NCBI GenBank assembly: GCA_029706075.1 | Contig: JAINUG010000015.1 | Coordinates: forward strand, 5,664,154 to 5,728,153 | DNA: 64,000 bases | DNA from: Aldrovandia affinis | Taxonomy: Eukaryota > Chordata > Actinopteri > Notacanthiformes > Halosauridae | Direction: 5' to 3' | Part shown: piece after piece, positions 24,983 to 38,427 of the stretch | How the letters are laid out: each line of letters begins with the position of its first letter | Numbering within the stretch: the stretch's first letter is position 1 | The notes under the pieces: generated by a model | The model's input: only the letters and a program-made list of their open reading frames with translations | Told to the model about the DNA's origin: nothing | The model's database searches: none | Position numbers and translations under genes: made by a program

Positions 24983-27900
24983 TCTATTATGTGAATTTGA
25001 TATTTGATTAACCTGGGTTCAAATTTCTCATGGAGCCTTTAAAGGGAATCACATGAATACATCTTAGCTGGTCTGGTGGGGGGGGGCACCCTTTTGTAAA
25101 GCTGCATGCCTACTCTGAATATATTAACTAGAAAAGGGGCACACTCAACCCATTCTCCATTGAGTGGTACTTCCCGTCTTCAGACAATTTCTGGGTTTCA
25201 TGATTGTTCCCCATGGCTCAGATGGAAGCTCTCTATATTAGGCTCTCTATGCATTATGCTCATTTCACATATTCAAAAATGTGGACGGAATGGGCCTGGT
25301 ATGCCAGAGGGCTCTGTAGTTTTACCCTTGAAAAGTCAAGTGTACAATTTTGTGGTTCAAAAAAGCTGCTGAGAAAAGCTAGTCACTTCTCAGGACGTGG
25401 AGACACCTGACCAGTTGATTGACTGAACTAATTTGAGCTTGTCTAAAAGATGTTTTGGAGGAGATGCCTCATTTACTACAGCTGGGCTAGACAGTTTTAC
25501 AGGGAAGATAGGTCAGTCGCTCAGCCATTTGTCTGGATTTGAAAGATTATTGCGAGTTAAGAATCAGCCTTTTCCGTGACGGCCAAGCAGGACACTACAG
25601 GAAGCTATAATACAAAGAGGCTAATTCTAATTGCCAATTCCAATAGATTTAGTGGCTGCACAGAATGAAGCGCATTTGTAAGTGAATCGATCAGGTTGTT
25701 GCTGTCCACCACATTTACTTCCCTCTTGATCAGATGAGACATTTGCCCTAATGGAGTGCTCCGCTCTTGTGACAGGTTCGCTGGACGAAATTCAGCTGAA
25801 GAATACCATTGATTTTTTTTTTTTTTGCGCCCCATAAATACAGTACACGTTGCAATAATGATACAAAGCCTTTTATGAATATATTTCAAAATCAGTCTAA
25901 TGCGTGCAAGATCGCATGCACTTAATCCTAATAGTGACATTCCCATTAAGGAGTTCTGCTGTAAATCAGAACGATAGGACAGGGGTTCAGATAGGACAGG
26001 GGTTCACTTCATTGTGTGTTTTGCATTTTTACAATGTGGCAAGATGCTGTGAGTATCTCAAAGCTGTGTGCGGCAGATCCTAAGTGTAGCAGAAAGGTGT
26101 GGCTTTATTAAGGTCTCTGCCCAGGGCCAATGCCATAGCTGATGCTCAGCTTCTCAGAGTTAGAGCAGAGAGAGGGCAGGGTGTCAGAATGGTGTATAGC
26201 AGGGGCGTAGTCTGGGACCTGTTCCACCAAGTCTCTCCAACACAAAAGAGCAAGGAACAGAAATAAAGAGTCACTCGGTCCACCTGCCTCCTCCCCCCTC
26301 CTCACCCAAACACTCTTTTATGCCAATCACATTCAGCCCCACGGTGTCCCTCCAGAGTGTACTACAGAGTGTACAACTTTTTGTACAAAGGGTAGGGGTA
26401 TTTTCTATTACTGTCAGGGGACCTTTCTGGTGCGTATTAGTATTTCATACACATTAGTGTTATTTTAATTTTGTTCGAAAAGTCTACTTGCTTTGCTTTG
26501 CTAGAACATATTGAATAGAGTAGACCTTGTTTATTCACACAGTGGTCTCAAGGAAGTTTTCCCATATACATATTGGAAATTAAAAATGAATTATTTTATG
26601 ATGTGGTTGTCTTCCCCAGTGCGAAGACCAGCATATAGCACAGTCTATCTGAGACTTTCAGCTGCCAGTTAGTGATAAGAAAGATTTCTTATTGGATCAA
26701 TCAGCTCTCAAATTTTAATGTCAAAGTAGACATAAACATTTTTGTGATCTCAACATATGATGAACCATAAAGAGACTGTACATGTTGGACAATAATGCAA
26801 CCCACATACAAATATACTTATAATATACATACTATTGCTTCTTATGAAATGAAAGAAATAATTGATCATTTCATGCATATAACATAGATGAGCTGGAGTC
26901 TGGTTGGAGGTCCCTGCGATGACATCGCTAATTATGGTGATGTAGGAGAGCTAAACTCCTGCTCTGGCCTGGATCATCAATGGACTACCAGCCTTTGCCT
27001 GTACATATGGGAGAAAATGTGACCTGTGAAGACAGAATTTGCAGTGGCCAGATGGACTGTTCTGCTTTAGCTGATGTGGCTAAAGAAGCAAAACAAGGAG
27101 CCGTCATTTAAATCAATTTCTGTAACACTCATTTCACTCAAGAACTTGCATATGCTTTTCAGTATTCGTGTGCCAAAATAACTGTTTCTGTATGTTATTA
27201 TTATAACAGTAGCTCACTGTTACATTTTTAATTGTTTGCTGCAGTAGTTTATCAGTTAATTTCATTTTAGATTTTTTCCAGAGGGTCTGAAGTTGCATAT
27301 TTGTTTGTTCGCTCAATGACGGCAAAGCTTGTGGTTTGTTTTGATTATTCTACTGCCATTAAATAGGGCTTAGAAGAAATTCTGACAATACCTTTATTAA
27401 AAATGTGGCAGGTTCATTTTTTGCTACATATTGATGGGGTTGCACTAGGCTGTACATTTCCACCCCCATTACTAAACTGTCACCCTGAGCAACAGAGCCT
27501 GAGAGGTAAAGTCAGACATACAGTCACCTGGTGAGATATCCACCTGCGAGTCTCCTGGCTGTTACTGAACTAGGTCTGTCCCATTCAGTCATCAATAATA
27601 TAGCAGGAACAGTACCCTCCAGGTAGGGCAGAGGAATAGAGCCCAGAGCCTTAATTATTCAGCTGCTTTACGGGAAGCAAACGTGCTTTTCCTTATTTTC
27701 AGGGCCTGGTTTTTGGGCAAGCTCATTGGAATATCATTAGTCTTTATGAAAATAGCCAGAAAAGGTCATGCATTTTATTGAATATCTTCAATATTCAATA
27801 CTCAATTAATTGTGTTCTGAAGATGACATCAAATATTAACATATTCATTATAGACAATTATTTTAAATACCTTAGGTGCTGTAGCTGGCCATCACGATTG

Positions 27901-28229
27901 ATGTACAGTCAGCTCTGGTTTGTATTTAATCATCATTGCTACTGAAATAGTCTCTTCCACTCCTCACATGCAATCGAAGTACAGTCCATCACATATACTA
28001 CTAAACTGTAGAGGATTTACAGATAGGTTAGACAGATACGGTCGATAAGTGAATCCATATCCAACCTTTTTATCTGTTCCATATGTCTAAAGGTCAAAAA
28101 GTGAAAAGAGTTGATGATTTTGCATATACCTGTAATTCCTCATTGCATATTCTGGTACCAGATTAGAGATTCCCTGTACACTTCCCTATACAGGCAAAAA
28201 AGTTCAAAAATATGTTTTCTCCTTCTACA

Positions 28230-28230
<1 letters not shown>
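23276..28230. other. Intergenic; one trinucleotide microsatellite
   Basis: Unique-looking A+T-rich DNA with no coding signal, apart from the ATA repeat at 24934. Some moderately G+C stretches (about 25,050-25,420 and 26,880-27,070) were not identified. Confidence 0.5.
24934..24981. repeat. (ATA)n microsatellite
   Basis: About 16 uninterrupted ATA/TAA units. Confidence 0.95.

Positions 28231-28231
<1 letters not shown>

Positions 28232-28268
<37 letters not shown>
28232..28268. repeat. (GT)n microsatellite
   Basis: Uninterrupted alternating GT run of about 36 bases. Confidence 0.95.
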
Positions 28269-28270
<2 letters not shown>

Positions 28271-28942
28271 TGTCAATGCATATTACGCTTTGGTAATGAA
28301 AGCCGTTCATAAATGTATAGAAGTGTGAGACAGTGTAATTTTTTCATTATATGTGTTATCTGCATTGCCAGAGCTGGAGAGGGAAGAGCTCAAGACCACA
28401 CTGACTGAAGCTGTAGTGTTATTGCTTAGAATATTGATCGCAGAGCAGTTCACAACACGCCATGACTACATTTCACCATGACCTGATTGTGTGATTGTGT
28501 GTGTTTTTGTATTTGTGTGCCTAAGGGATAGAGACTGCCTGTGCCTGTGCCTAAGCTATAACTGTATGTTCCTGCCTCTGCTTCTATAATGCAACCCTAT
28601 TCAATTAAAAGGAAAGCGTAGAGTACCTCTCACCGGAGGCTCTTGGCTCTCTCTTAATATCTGTTAATGGCAGAGGCCCTTATTCGATTAGCTGAGGCCT
28701 GCACTGGAAAGCCTTGCATCTGGCTCCACATCTGACTGGGTAACACTGTACCTTACCTTGGGCAAAGCAGGTAAATATGCTGGGTCCTCTTCCAGAAAAA
28801 TCCAGCATTGCTTCTGGATGCTTAATCTGGCCTGGCTTTCTAGAGGCAGTTTTCCCATCCCTTTCATCTCCTCTTGATTCCATCACCATGTTTGGTCTCC
28901 CAAGACCTATGCTGTTTTGATTCAGGACAGAATGTATTGCCA

Positions 28943-28944
<2 letters not shown>

Positions 28945-28989
<45 letters not shown>

Positions 28990-29095
28990 AGCACATGCAC
29001 ACATACACGCCCACATACATGCATGTTCACACACATACACACACACCTGTCCTCACACAAACACATGCACTCACACATACACACACATGCACACT
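28945..29095. repeat. (CA)n microsatellite with CA-rich degenerate tail
   Basis: A pure AC run to about 28989 is followed by about 100 bases of interrupted ACAC/CACACAT sequence. The Thr-His open frames over it are repeat artefacts. Confidence 0.95.
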
Positions 29096-31917
29096 ATTTC
29101 GTCAGGAACACCATGTACAGTATATGTTGTTCTCACACAAGGATTCTTTCAGTGTCTCAATGGAAGGCACTCATTAAATTATAGGCCATATATGGAGGAG
29201 GTGAGCATGAGGAGCCTATGAATAACATACTTTTATGTAGTTGGAATGCGACTTTATTGCAGTGATCGGGGCTCATTGATTCCTGTGTGTCAGTGTTGCT
29301 CATCACATCCCACTCCAAACAATCTGCTTTAACCAGACAATCCATGAACAACCTCCCACCCACCCCTGCTTGAAAAAACGCAATACAGGCTGCATAAGCA
29401 TGACTTCACCCAGTGAAATGCGATATGTGGCCTTTGTGACTTTAATGGGACTCGTCATTCTTCCCATTCATAATGAATGACTGACCTGCATATAGTGGTG
29501 TTGTCCATGGACTTCAATGTAGACGAACCTGAGACCACCATTCAAGTCAAAGATTTTCAAAGCATTGTACAGGTACATTTCTGCTAATTAATTTCCATCA
29601 TTCTGTGTTCTTCTCCCCAAATGTATATATTTGTTGTAATTTTATAATGGATATATGAACGGGCTTGAATCAGTCAATGGTTTATTTACCATTTAAAAAA
29701 TGGCACTCCCCTCCAGTATATCTCTTGGATATGATTTTCTCCTAAATCTGATGTGCTTTTGTTTTATGAAGTAATTTTTTTAAGCTCTCTATTTTCTTCT
29801 CTGGAGAAGACAAGGTTCTCTATCAAGGGCATAACCACATATTAAATATTGGTCTCTATCCCTTAGGCACACATTGAAAGGGAATGTATATATCTACAAA
29901 TTATTGGGGGTGTTTCAAATATTGGACATGTCACCCCTGTCCCCCCAACTTGTCACGCCTATGTTCTCTAGCATTTTAAACTGATGATTGTCTCGATGGT
30001 CAAATTAAAAAGATCTAGAGAAACTGCTGAACTTTGCTCATCTTATGCCTTTTCATAAAGAAGGAGTCAAAGGTTAATCCCAATTAGCATAATGGCAAAT
30101 AAGAAGTCATAAGACATAAATGGCAAATGGAAAAATGTAACATGCATTTCCATGGGGTATTACAATATGTGCTAATGACTTGTATTATCTCCAGTCTGAG
30201 GTCAGGGTACATGTGAATAACTCAAGTAACTAACCAGAAACATGCTGAACTGTCTCCCTTACTATCAGAAAAGTTTAAAATATTGTCCGTCTGTTATAGA
30301 CAAAGCAACAACAGACAGGTGTATGCAATGCATAAGGTGTGTGCTGTTGACTAATTGTGATGTAAAATCTGGATGCCTCTTGAGCGAGTATTGCCTGTCA
30401 TTTAGCACTGACAATGGTGAAGAAATCCCAACAAATGAATGAAAATGTTAATTAAAAGTGAGCATGCATATACGTTAGAAGGTAATTGAAATAACCTTCA
30501 ATTATGTATAGCAAGAGCTTCTTTCACTCAGGATAAATGGATGTCCAAACAAAAGCAGGTGTACCAGCCTCTTGAGAAGGTCAGGATTTGAAATGATGAA
30601 GAAAATAAACACTGGCATAAGTTTTTACATTTTATACAAAAGTAAAATACAAAAGTACAAAAACGTAATTATTTGACTGAATAAATGGTTGCTGACCATC
30701 TTTATTTTGTGAGGCGGCATCTATATGTCTTTGTTATAATACAGTAATTATGAGAACACACAAAAAAGTGTACAGATAATTTCCTTTTGCTGTTCAGTCC
30801 CTCTTGTAGTCAACACAACAAGGTTAGATTGATATATGTGTTATACTGTGATAAAATGGGCAGAAGAGCTACTTCCCTTATAATTCAGGTCTAATAATCA
30901 AAGGATGAAAATTCAAAAAGCCTTCAGCAGACCAGAATACAGCTGAAATAATGTTTATCTAAAGATGGTGTAGAGGAGTCATATTACTGGAAAGCAATTG
31001 TTACAACAGTTATTGTACCAATCATTAATAACAGAAATCACAGACAGGTATGATGACAGTAGCAGAAAAAGTGTGATATATAAGTGTATTATATTACAAA
31101 GGTAGCCACTTTGGCCAACCTTGTCTGAATAAAAGCCAGAAACCTGTTTGTATAATAAAGTGCAATGTTGCTGCCTCGGTGATGTTGGATGAAAATTGTT
31201 TTCTGTAAGACTTCCTCAGTTCCTTTGAACTAATTGGGATCAAAGTGATGCAATGGCTGTCTTTCACTCAGTAAGAGGAAATGCACTTATATTACATAAA
31301 ACAGACTGCTAGGGACAGGAATGCCCATGGGACAACGCGTCCTATTCTATCCTAAGTTAAGTCCCAAACACACCCCTGATCTGCATCCCCAGAGAGCATG
31401 GGGTCAGGGGGTGACAGCATAATTCCCTAGATCCAAAGGAAGCGGTGGCAGCATCATTCTGACAGTACAATCAGAAAAACCTGGATGGCATAGCCCACAG
31501 AGGCGTAGCATAAAGCTCCTGCCAGAGGTCACCAGAGCCCATTAGGCTGCAGCACCCCTAGTGGAAGATTAGACACTGGAGGAGGAACAGGAGGTCAACC
31601 CACTCATATGCTAACTGGATCAGCTGGGACAGCTTGCATTTTGAACGAGGTTTATCCAGGAGTTTGATTGTATAACAAACAAAGAGCCAATCCGTAGTCC
31701 CACATACCTTGGGTCAGTTCATATAATGTAGGTATCATAGAGGCCAATCTATACGTAGCAGGTTAATATGACAATCCTCAGCTAACGTAAAGACAGGGAA
31801 GATGGAACCCAGAGATAACTCCATGTCAGAGGGAAACTGCACTACTGGCATGAACCTCAAGATCCCCCCAAACCATCTGGCCTAAACCTGTAACAATCCA
31901 CAAGGACAGAGACAGGC
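29096..31917. other. Intergenic, no recognised gene
   Basis: Unique-looking DNA. CATGTCACCCCTGTCCCCCC near 29926-29947 resembles the CCCCCCAATATTTAA-type repeat seen again near 57,800. 31,300-31,900 is less A+T-rich and may belong to the retroelement relic that lies beyond the 31,920 insertion, but I could not show coding similarity. Confidence 0.4.
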
Positions 31918-31919
31918 TA

Positions 31920-32737
31920 AAGGCCTCAGTATACTTCAAACAAAATTGAATTTGGCGTGTTCGCACAGGCAAGATGACAAGTTTGCAACCAAAACGAAGC
32001 GTCACATTGGGCTTCAATCGCCGCAGTGTGTGCAGGCTGGCTAGCCGACCTTGTCAAACTTTTCGCACAACCCTCCCAATACACCATCGCCTACAATTAG
32101 TCAACAATTGGTTGCGTTTTTTACGTATGTCATTTGGGCCACTTGTTTCCTGTTTACATCATATCATCGTGTCCAGCGGGTTCTCTACTTACGTCATTAG
32201 CTCTAGCTAGCTATATTTCATGTTGACAAGCTAACATTAGCTTTCTACCAAAATGTATTTGACGTTATCGATTTGGCCTCAGTTGTGTGACAAGCTAGTT
32301 GCTAATCAAGTTAACCAGCTTGCTAATTAGCTACAGTATATTAATACGAATAGTCAGGTACCATTTATTCGAAGTTATCATCAAAAGAAAATTAACCCTG
32401 CTTAGTAATGACAATTGCTGATGCACAGTCGTCTAAATGTAATATAGGCCAGGCTAACCTATGGTCTACTACATAAAAAAAAAAAAAAGTACAGTCACTT
32501 GATGCTATATACAATGTACAATGAGAAATTGCAGTTTCTGGAGCATACTTTCTTATGTCTGTTACAGGATCCTATCATAAGGTATGATGGTTTAAACATA
32601 GGGTGTGGAGCATAATTAAACAAACAGATCTCAAGTCACAATGTACTGACATTTGCTCGCAACGCCGTTTTCAACAGCAGTTCAACAGCCTGGGCGAATT
32701 GCCAAATTCAATTTTGTTTGAAGTATACTGAGACCTT
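31920..32737. mobile_element. Non-autonomous TIR DNA transposon (818 bp)
   Basis: The left end AAGGCCTCAGTATACTTCAA and the right end, read in reverse, AAGGTCTCAGTATACTTCAA continue identically through ACAAAATTGAATTTGGC, about 37 bp with one mismatch. Weaker similarity extends to about 50 bp. Both ends are flanked by TA (31918-31919 and 32738-32739). No transposase is encoded; the interior is A+T-rich with an A13 run. The TA duplication suggests a Tc1/mariner-like or ISL2EU-like mobiliser, not resolved here. The near-identical ends imply fairly recent insertion. Confidence 0.85.
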
Positions 32738-32889
32738 TAGTGTGAAATGAGATGATCTTTGTGTATTGTCCACAGAATCAGACAGCACATAAAGATCAAG
32801 AGACAGACAGAAACCACTCGCTGAGATCAGGTTCCACGCCTGTATGCTGCAGATGTCCCCACATGACACTCATGCACCTTGTAAAAGTG

Positions 32890-33260
32890 CAAGAGGGGAA
32901 GGAGAGTACACTGTGAGCCACTCACTGTCTTGGAAGGCAAAACAAAGAAATCACATAGCCTGCCTATATCAGGATGTGGAAATAGACATCCCTGAGGTCC
33001 ACCATCATGAACCAATCACCTGTTGCTTATACACTGGAGACTACAAGTATCTTGATGTACAATGCATGTAAGTGCTGGTTCAGGTCTCTGCGGTTCACCC
33101 CTCCATCCTCCTTGGGTATGAGAATGGGAACATAACCATGTCTGCTCCATGCCCTTCCCACAAGACACATTGTACCCTTTTGAGGAAGGTAGGTAATTTC
33201 CATCAGTAGTGTTTCTAAGTGAACAAAGCTAGACAAGCTACCCACCCCTTGGAACCTCTA
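32890..33260 (-). pseudogene. DIRS-type reverse transcriptase relic
   Basis: The minus strand reads GYVPILIPKEDGGV (RT motif with PKxDGG), then NRRDLNQHLH, and after a frameshift DWFMMVDLRDVYFHILI (32964-33017). The last carries the catalytic Asp of RT motif A, and an FLCFAFQ stretch matches the following block. This order (PKKDGG, LN, DWF-VDLxDAYFHI, RFAF) is typical of DIRS/Ngaro-like tyrosine-recombinase retroelements and close LTR relatives. Frameshifts and stops make it dead. The catalytic YxDD part is not seen. Confidence 0.65.
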
Positions 33261-34779
33261 GCTCTGTTAGTTGTGAACATTAAATGCAGGGTCCTCTGTA
33301 CAGGCCTTCCACTTCACTGAATGCAAGGGGGGGTTGTGCAGTGCCATTATTGTACAAATTAGATTGGATGTGGAGATTGTTGTTTGCACCTTACATTTAG
33401 TTACATAAGCCTCTGCCTCAAGACCTGTCTGAGGTATCCTGATGCTTCACTGTGAGTTTTATATGAGAAAGGAGAATGTCCCACTCTGAATGGTTCACTG
33501 AATATATTAGTCAGGGTTATGTGTAGTTTAATCAAAGCTGCCTCATCTGCTTGAGGACCTGGACTGAGCCAACCAAAAGTGTCTGTGCCTGTGCTTGATT
33601 GGACCAGATTGAGACCAGAGCGGTCCCACAGCTTGACCCACCTGCACCTCCACAATCAGTTGGAACTCCAGTATCAGCTCAGGAGAGGGATTGGAGGAGC
33701 CTCTTCAACCTCTGAGAGTAATTGGCATTCTTCGGCCAGGGCTGGTCTGTGATCTGGTGGGACCAATGGATGCACATCTCAGTGCTGAAACCTAGTAGGA
33801 TTAAGTGTATGGACACAGATGGTTGGGATATAGGAGGCACATTCTGTTGTCAAAGCATGAAATTGGTTCCTGGCGTTACTGGACTGAGCTAGATAGACCC
33901 AGGGCAAACTGTTCTCTCATCCTCATACAGAGCAAATGAAAAAATGGAAACTGAGATAGCTAGCTAAATAGCTAGCTAGTAAATTACTGAGACACACATC
34001 ATCAAAATAAAAAAGGGTGGATGGCAGATTAAATCTGAATAGCGAGCTCTGAATCTCACAATGGCAATATGAGTGTTACCAGGTAGAGAGAGGCTAAATT
34101 GAGCTATTCAGACAAAACCGCAGCAGAGAGAGTACAAGAGAGGAGAGGCTTAATTTGAATGACCAGACATCAGTCTTGTTTTCTACCAAGGCAGAGGGTG
34201 AATATAGTCCACAGCAGGGAGGCTGCTGTATAGCTACAAGGTAACCAGAGGAGGCCAGATAGGCAAGCTAGCTACCAAGACAAGCAGCAGACTGAATCTG
34301 TGAGAGGAGAGGAGAGGAGAGGAATACAGCCTGAGACAGGTGGGTAGCCAGAGGATCTGCTTCTTATATCCCATATGTATATATACTGTATGTAATGTAT
34401 ATATTATAAAGTGATTTACAGCTGGTGTAATATATTCCTTAAAGTATATTGTAAGTGTGTTCCTAATTTGATGCTAAATGTTGTTTAATGTAATGTTAAA
34501 CAAATGTGAAATTAAGTATAATCAGTGTTGTTACTATGTATTATAGGAAATAATAAGAGAGAATGCCTGATGTTAGTATCAGTGTGGTAATCATTATCAC
34601 TATGCACTGAATCTGCCTCCTCGTATTAAATAACCTTTGTCCAGAAACTAACATCAAGGCAAACTAAAGTACTTAGTACGTGACTTAGTATTGGCTGGGT
34701 GTGAATAAGATAGGCAAGATAAGATGCATGATCAGAAAAGTCTCATAGCACCTGTGAGCAGGAGAGTGCAAACAGCGGC
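33261..34779. other. Intergenic, possibly more retroelement remains
   Basis: 33,260-33,800 is contiguous with the RT relic and could be its upstream coding part, but no motif is recognisable. 33,957-33,980 has repeated TAGC units and 34,302-34,323 a short AGGAG repeat. From 34,380 the sequence is very A+T-rich. Confidence 0.35.
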
Positions 34780-35115
34780 CTTTTCTTGTGGAGTCGACAC
34801 ATCCACAAGGGGTTCATTAAAAGCGATTGGATCTTCTGGGACTACACCTGCTCCTGGCAGAGTGCTTATCCAGCACACATCTGCTGGCCTGTCACGGGGG
34901 GTAGGGGCGAGGCATGTTCGAGGTGCGGGGACGTCTCTGCTGTAGAGCTCGCGTGTCTCCCAGCAGCCCCCGCTGCAGGTGCAGCCTGCACGCCCTGCTC
35001 TTCAGCGCCTCTTTAAATATTCATGCCTCGTCAACACTGCTGCTCGGCCTCTGCAACCAATTCCGACTTGGGTTTTGTCTTAGCTGAAAGGAGCGGGGGT
35101 GGGGCGGGAGACCTA
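34780..35115. promoter_or_regulatory. CpG-rich block, candidate promoter or enhancer
   Basis: About 15 CpG dinucleotides fall in roughly 225 bp (34,890-35,115) inside otherwise CpG-poor DNA. The block contains TTTAAATATTCATG (TATA-like, about 35,012) and CAACCAATTCCG (CCAAT box, about 35,057), plus GGGGTGGGGCGGG (GC-box-like, about 35,096). No plausible coding exon follows within sight, so a non-coding RNA promoter, an alternative first exon of a distant gene, or an enhancer are all possible. Local methylation-free status cannot be seen. Confidence 0.35.
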
Positions 35116-35167
35116 TATAGACAAAGACACACACTCACCTGCGCAAATATGCATAGTGCACAGATAA

Positions 35168-35201
35168 ATAACACACACACAGACACACACACACACACAC
35201 C
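35168..35201. repeat. Short (CA)n microsatellite
   Basis: ACACACACACAGACACACAC-type run next to the CpG-rich block. Confidence 0.9.
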
Positions 35202-38200
35202 CTCCAGTACATCCCAGTATTTTAGAATGCACGATACTCCACCTGTAAACATCGAACATTCAGTTCATTCTACAAGACTTCATGTGTTTTGCATTCCTGA
35301 TGACTGTAACAATCAATTCATCTTCACCCGAAGCCCACAACAGAGCCCGATGCAGAGGGCTAGGGCTGCTCCATGCTCAGCACCTGTAGACAGTACACAG
35401 GATTTCACAGTACATTTTCTAAAGCCACAGGGAGTGCTGTCAATCGCCGCTCAGGTGATTTTAAAGAACCGGGCACAGCTGAGAACCTGTGGTCTAGTGC
35501 CCTGACTGCGTTGCAGCTGGGGGGGTTAAGAGGCCGTGACTGAGAACGAGTGGTGACAGGGTATTACGGCAGAAGAGTAAAGCGCACCTTTAGCTGTTGT
35601 GCCAGTTTGCAATAGCTCTAATTGGACACAGGAGTACAGAGGATGCGGAAGGTCTCCATTGGGGTTAGTGGTAGAACATCATGGGGAGGGGGAAAGAGAG
35701 AAAGAATGAGAGGCAAAGAGAAAGGTGGGGGGGAATGAGTGTATGTGTTTCTGTGTGTTTATGTGCATGATGGAGGGGGAGAAAGGGCCATATGAGTGCG
35801 TTCAGGTGTGAAATGTATCACGGCTTGATAATTACTTGGCACAGTGTTTGCCAACATCCACATCTAGTGTAACAAAGTAAAACTTTAATTATGGCTCTTT
35901 GCCTTTGGTTACACTCATGTTGTGAACAAATTCATAAGTAGGTAAAGGTGTTACCATAATTTCCAAAACTTTCAGTATTTTTATTATTCCATATCATTGC
36001 TCTAAAAACAACCTCTTGTTCTATATTTTGTACCTAAACTTTGAAAGAAACTTTGAAAACCTCTTTCCAGGAGATCTGACCAATTGATTGCAGATTTTTT
36101 CTGACTGACTTTTTCATTAAAAAGGCTTCATTGTGCTGTTTACCAAAAACTAATCTGGATTTAATATCTCTTGATCTGAAAGTTACCAGTTGAAGCTCTC
36201 TGTGAAAGAAACATATTACAAATGTGAAGGTACTTAATCTTATTTTTATACATTTGTGGCTCTTCAAATAGCAGAATATGTATTCCACTTAATTGTTCAA
36301 AGGGGTAATTGTAATGAATGCCAGAAAAAAAAATAAATAGTGGATCCCTAGACTAGACATTAAAACATGAAAACAAATATAGACAACAAAATATTTTAGA
36401 AAAACATACAATTCTAGAATTTATTATGCCAAAAATCAGTACAATCATTTTGAGGCAAAGGCAATTGTAGTGTCCCTACTTATTCCAAGATTGAATTTGG
36501 AGTAAGTAAGAAACCCTACCGTAGATTTTTATTTCTGGGGTGTCTGCATAAATGTGATGCTTATCTAAGACTTATCTTATGCTTATAGCTTGCCAGTTGA
36601 TTTATAATTAAAGTTGAATACATGAATGATGGACAACCTAGCTGCAGAAATTACTTATTAATTGATAGAATAATCCAAGCACTGTGCAGGGGAGATATTT
36701 CTGTTATTCTGTAAACTGATTTATGATAACGACTCACCATCTGGATCATATTCTTGTCTGTGGGAGGTCTTGACCTCAAGGACGTTATCCTGAATTACTA
36801 GCAATAGCTATTTATATTTCTGTAAAATTTCATCAGTTTAGGGATGAATGTCAATAAATAATGAGACAAGAGCGCTCAAGAAATAAGAATTAAGTGTGGT
36901 ATATAAAGGTTGAGAGATGAGGGCCAGACCTTGTGTAAACATGTAGTAGGAAATGTGACGACAAAACTGCAGTTCCACAGCATAGCGGCTGGGAAAGCTA
37001 AAAATGAGGTTAGTCATTTGGTCTTCATCTGAAATAAAAGGTCACTTCGTGGTAACGGCGGCCTTTCGTTAACTGAACATGAACATATCCATGTTGTGTG
37101 CGTAGTGTCAAGGGGACGTTGTTAATTTCACTGAGGATAAATGCCTTTGTCCCCTAGCCTGCCAAGCCCCACCTTATAGCAGCTGATGTCAAAAAGGAAT
37201 TTGTGATGACTTAATCCATGAGGAACTCACCCTATCTGTCCATTTTAGCTGCCATTTCTCTGAAGCCTTTTAATTACCCGTGTGATGAAGGAGCAAGAGC
37301 ACGGTGTGGGTTTAATTCGATGCTTTTCCCCAGGGCCCTCTGCCTGATGAAGCTAATATCCGGTCTGTGGTTGGACAGGTGTCCCATGGGAAAATGGTAT
37401 GAGGCACTCTCCCCGATTGCAGATCCTTCCTCTGTTGCTGAGCTGAGCCTTCAGGACCGGGGGAAGGGGGCTGTCAGTGCAGTGATGCACACAGGTGGGT
37501 GGGAAGTGCGGAAGTGTTGCCTGTGGAGAGAGGGGGAGGTGCAGCATACATGATGGAGTGTGTCCTATACAAGATGGAGTCCTCTCTAATTGTTTTCCCC
37601 CTTTCTTTGATAACAAGTAAAATAATTCAGTCTAGAAAAAAAAAGATGGATGTCTAATCACATAGAGATGTGTGAGTTTAATATTTGTGTATCGTTATGG
37701 GTTTGCTACAGTGTCAAGGATAAAAAGTAGACAGAGAAAATTTTTTTCATACATCCCATCAGCTGGGGTGGTGGAATATTTATGTTTTCAACCTCCTTAG
37801 CCTTGCATCTATAGGAGAAGCTAACATAGCACATTATCATTTTCTCAAACCTGTTACATTACCATTAGTCTTATCTTGATTACGCAAATTAAACACTTAA
37901 TTCAATGATCTGATGAGTGTTTTTCTCAGTACCACAGTAGAATTACGGGGATGAAGTGAATGGGGTACACAGTTACCACCTCTACTTCATGGAGGAGAAT
38001 TTTCACTGCTGTCTGCACCTCAGGCTATGGTTATGAGATCCCCGGAGGTCTCTGGAGTGCTGTGGGTGATTAATTAGAGAGACGGGGGAGGGCCAAAGAA
38101 GAGAAGATGAGATGTCATGGCTCTCTCTAATGATGCCGTAGATGTTGGTTAATGGGAAGCAGCCCTTCATCCCCTGCACTGCTTCTCACAGCCCTGCCGG

Positions 38201-38427
38201 ACACACCTGAGCAGAACAGATCACGGTGCGCTGTTTTGCTGTGCGCTGAACACTTAATTTTAAAGAGGAAGGCTTTATTCGAAGTGCCGGCTCGCCCGTG
38301 AGAGAGCACACTGGCTGAACGGTCACACTGAGGTGGGAGGACTGTGGCGCAGTGGTTCAAAAATGATCTGGCCCTCTGTCTGGATCTAGAGCTGTATTTA
38401 GAAAGCACAAGTTTTGTATGGCACAAA
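35202..38427. other. Intergenic, no recognised gene
   Basis: Mixed composition. 36,950-37,560 and 38,000-38,350 are more G+C-rich and unique-looking, with TAATTAG near 38,071, and could be conserved non-coding DNA. No protein similarity was recognised. Confidence 0.45.
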
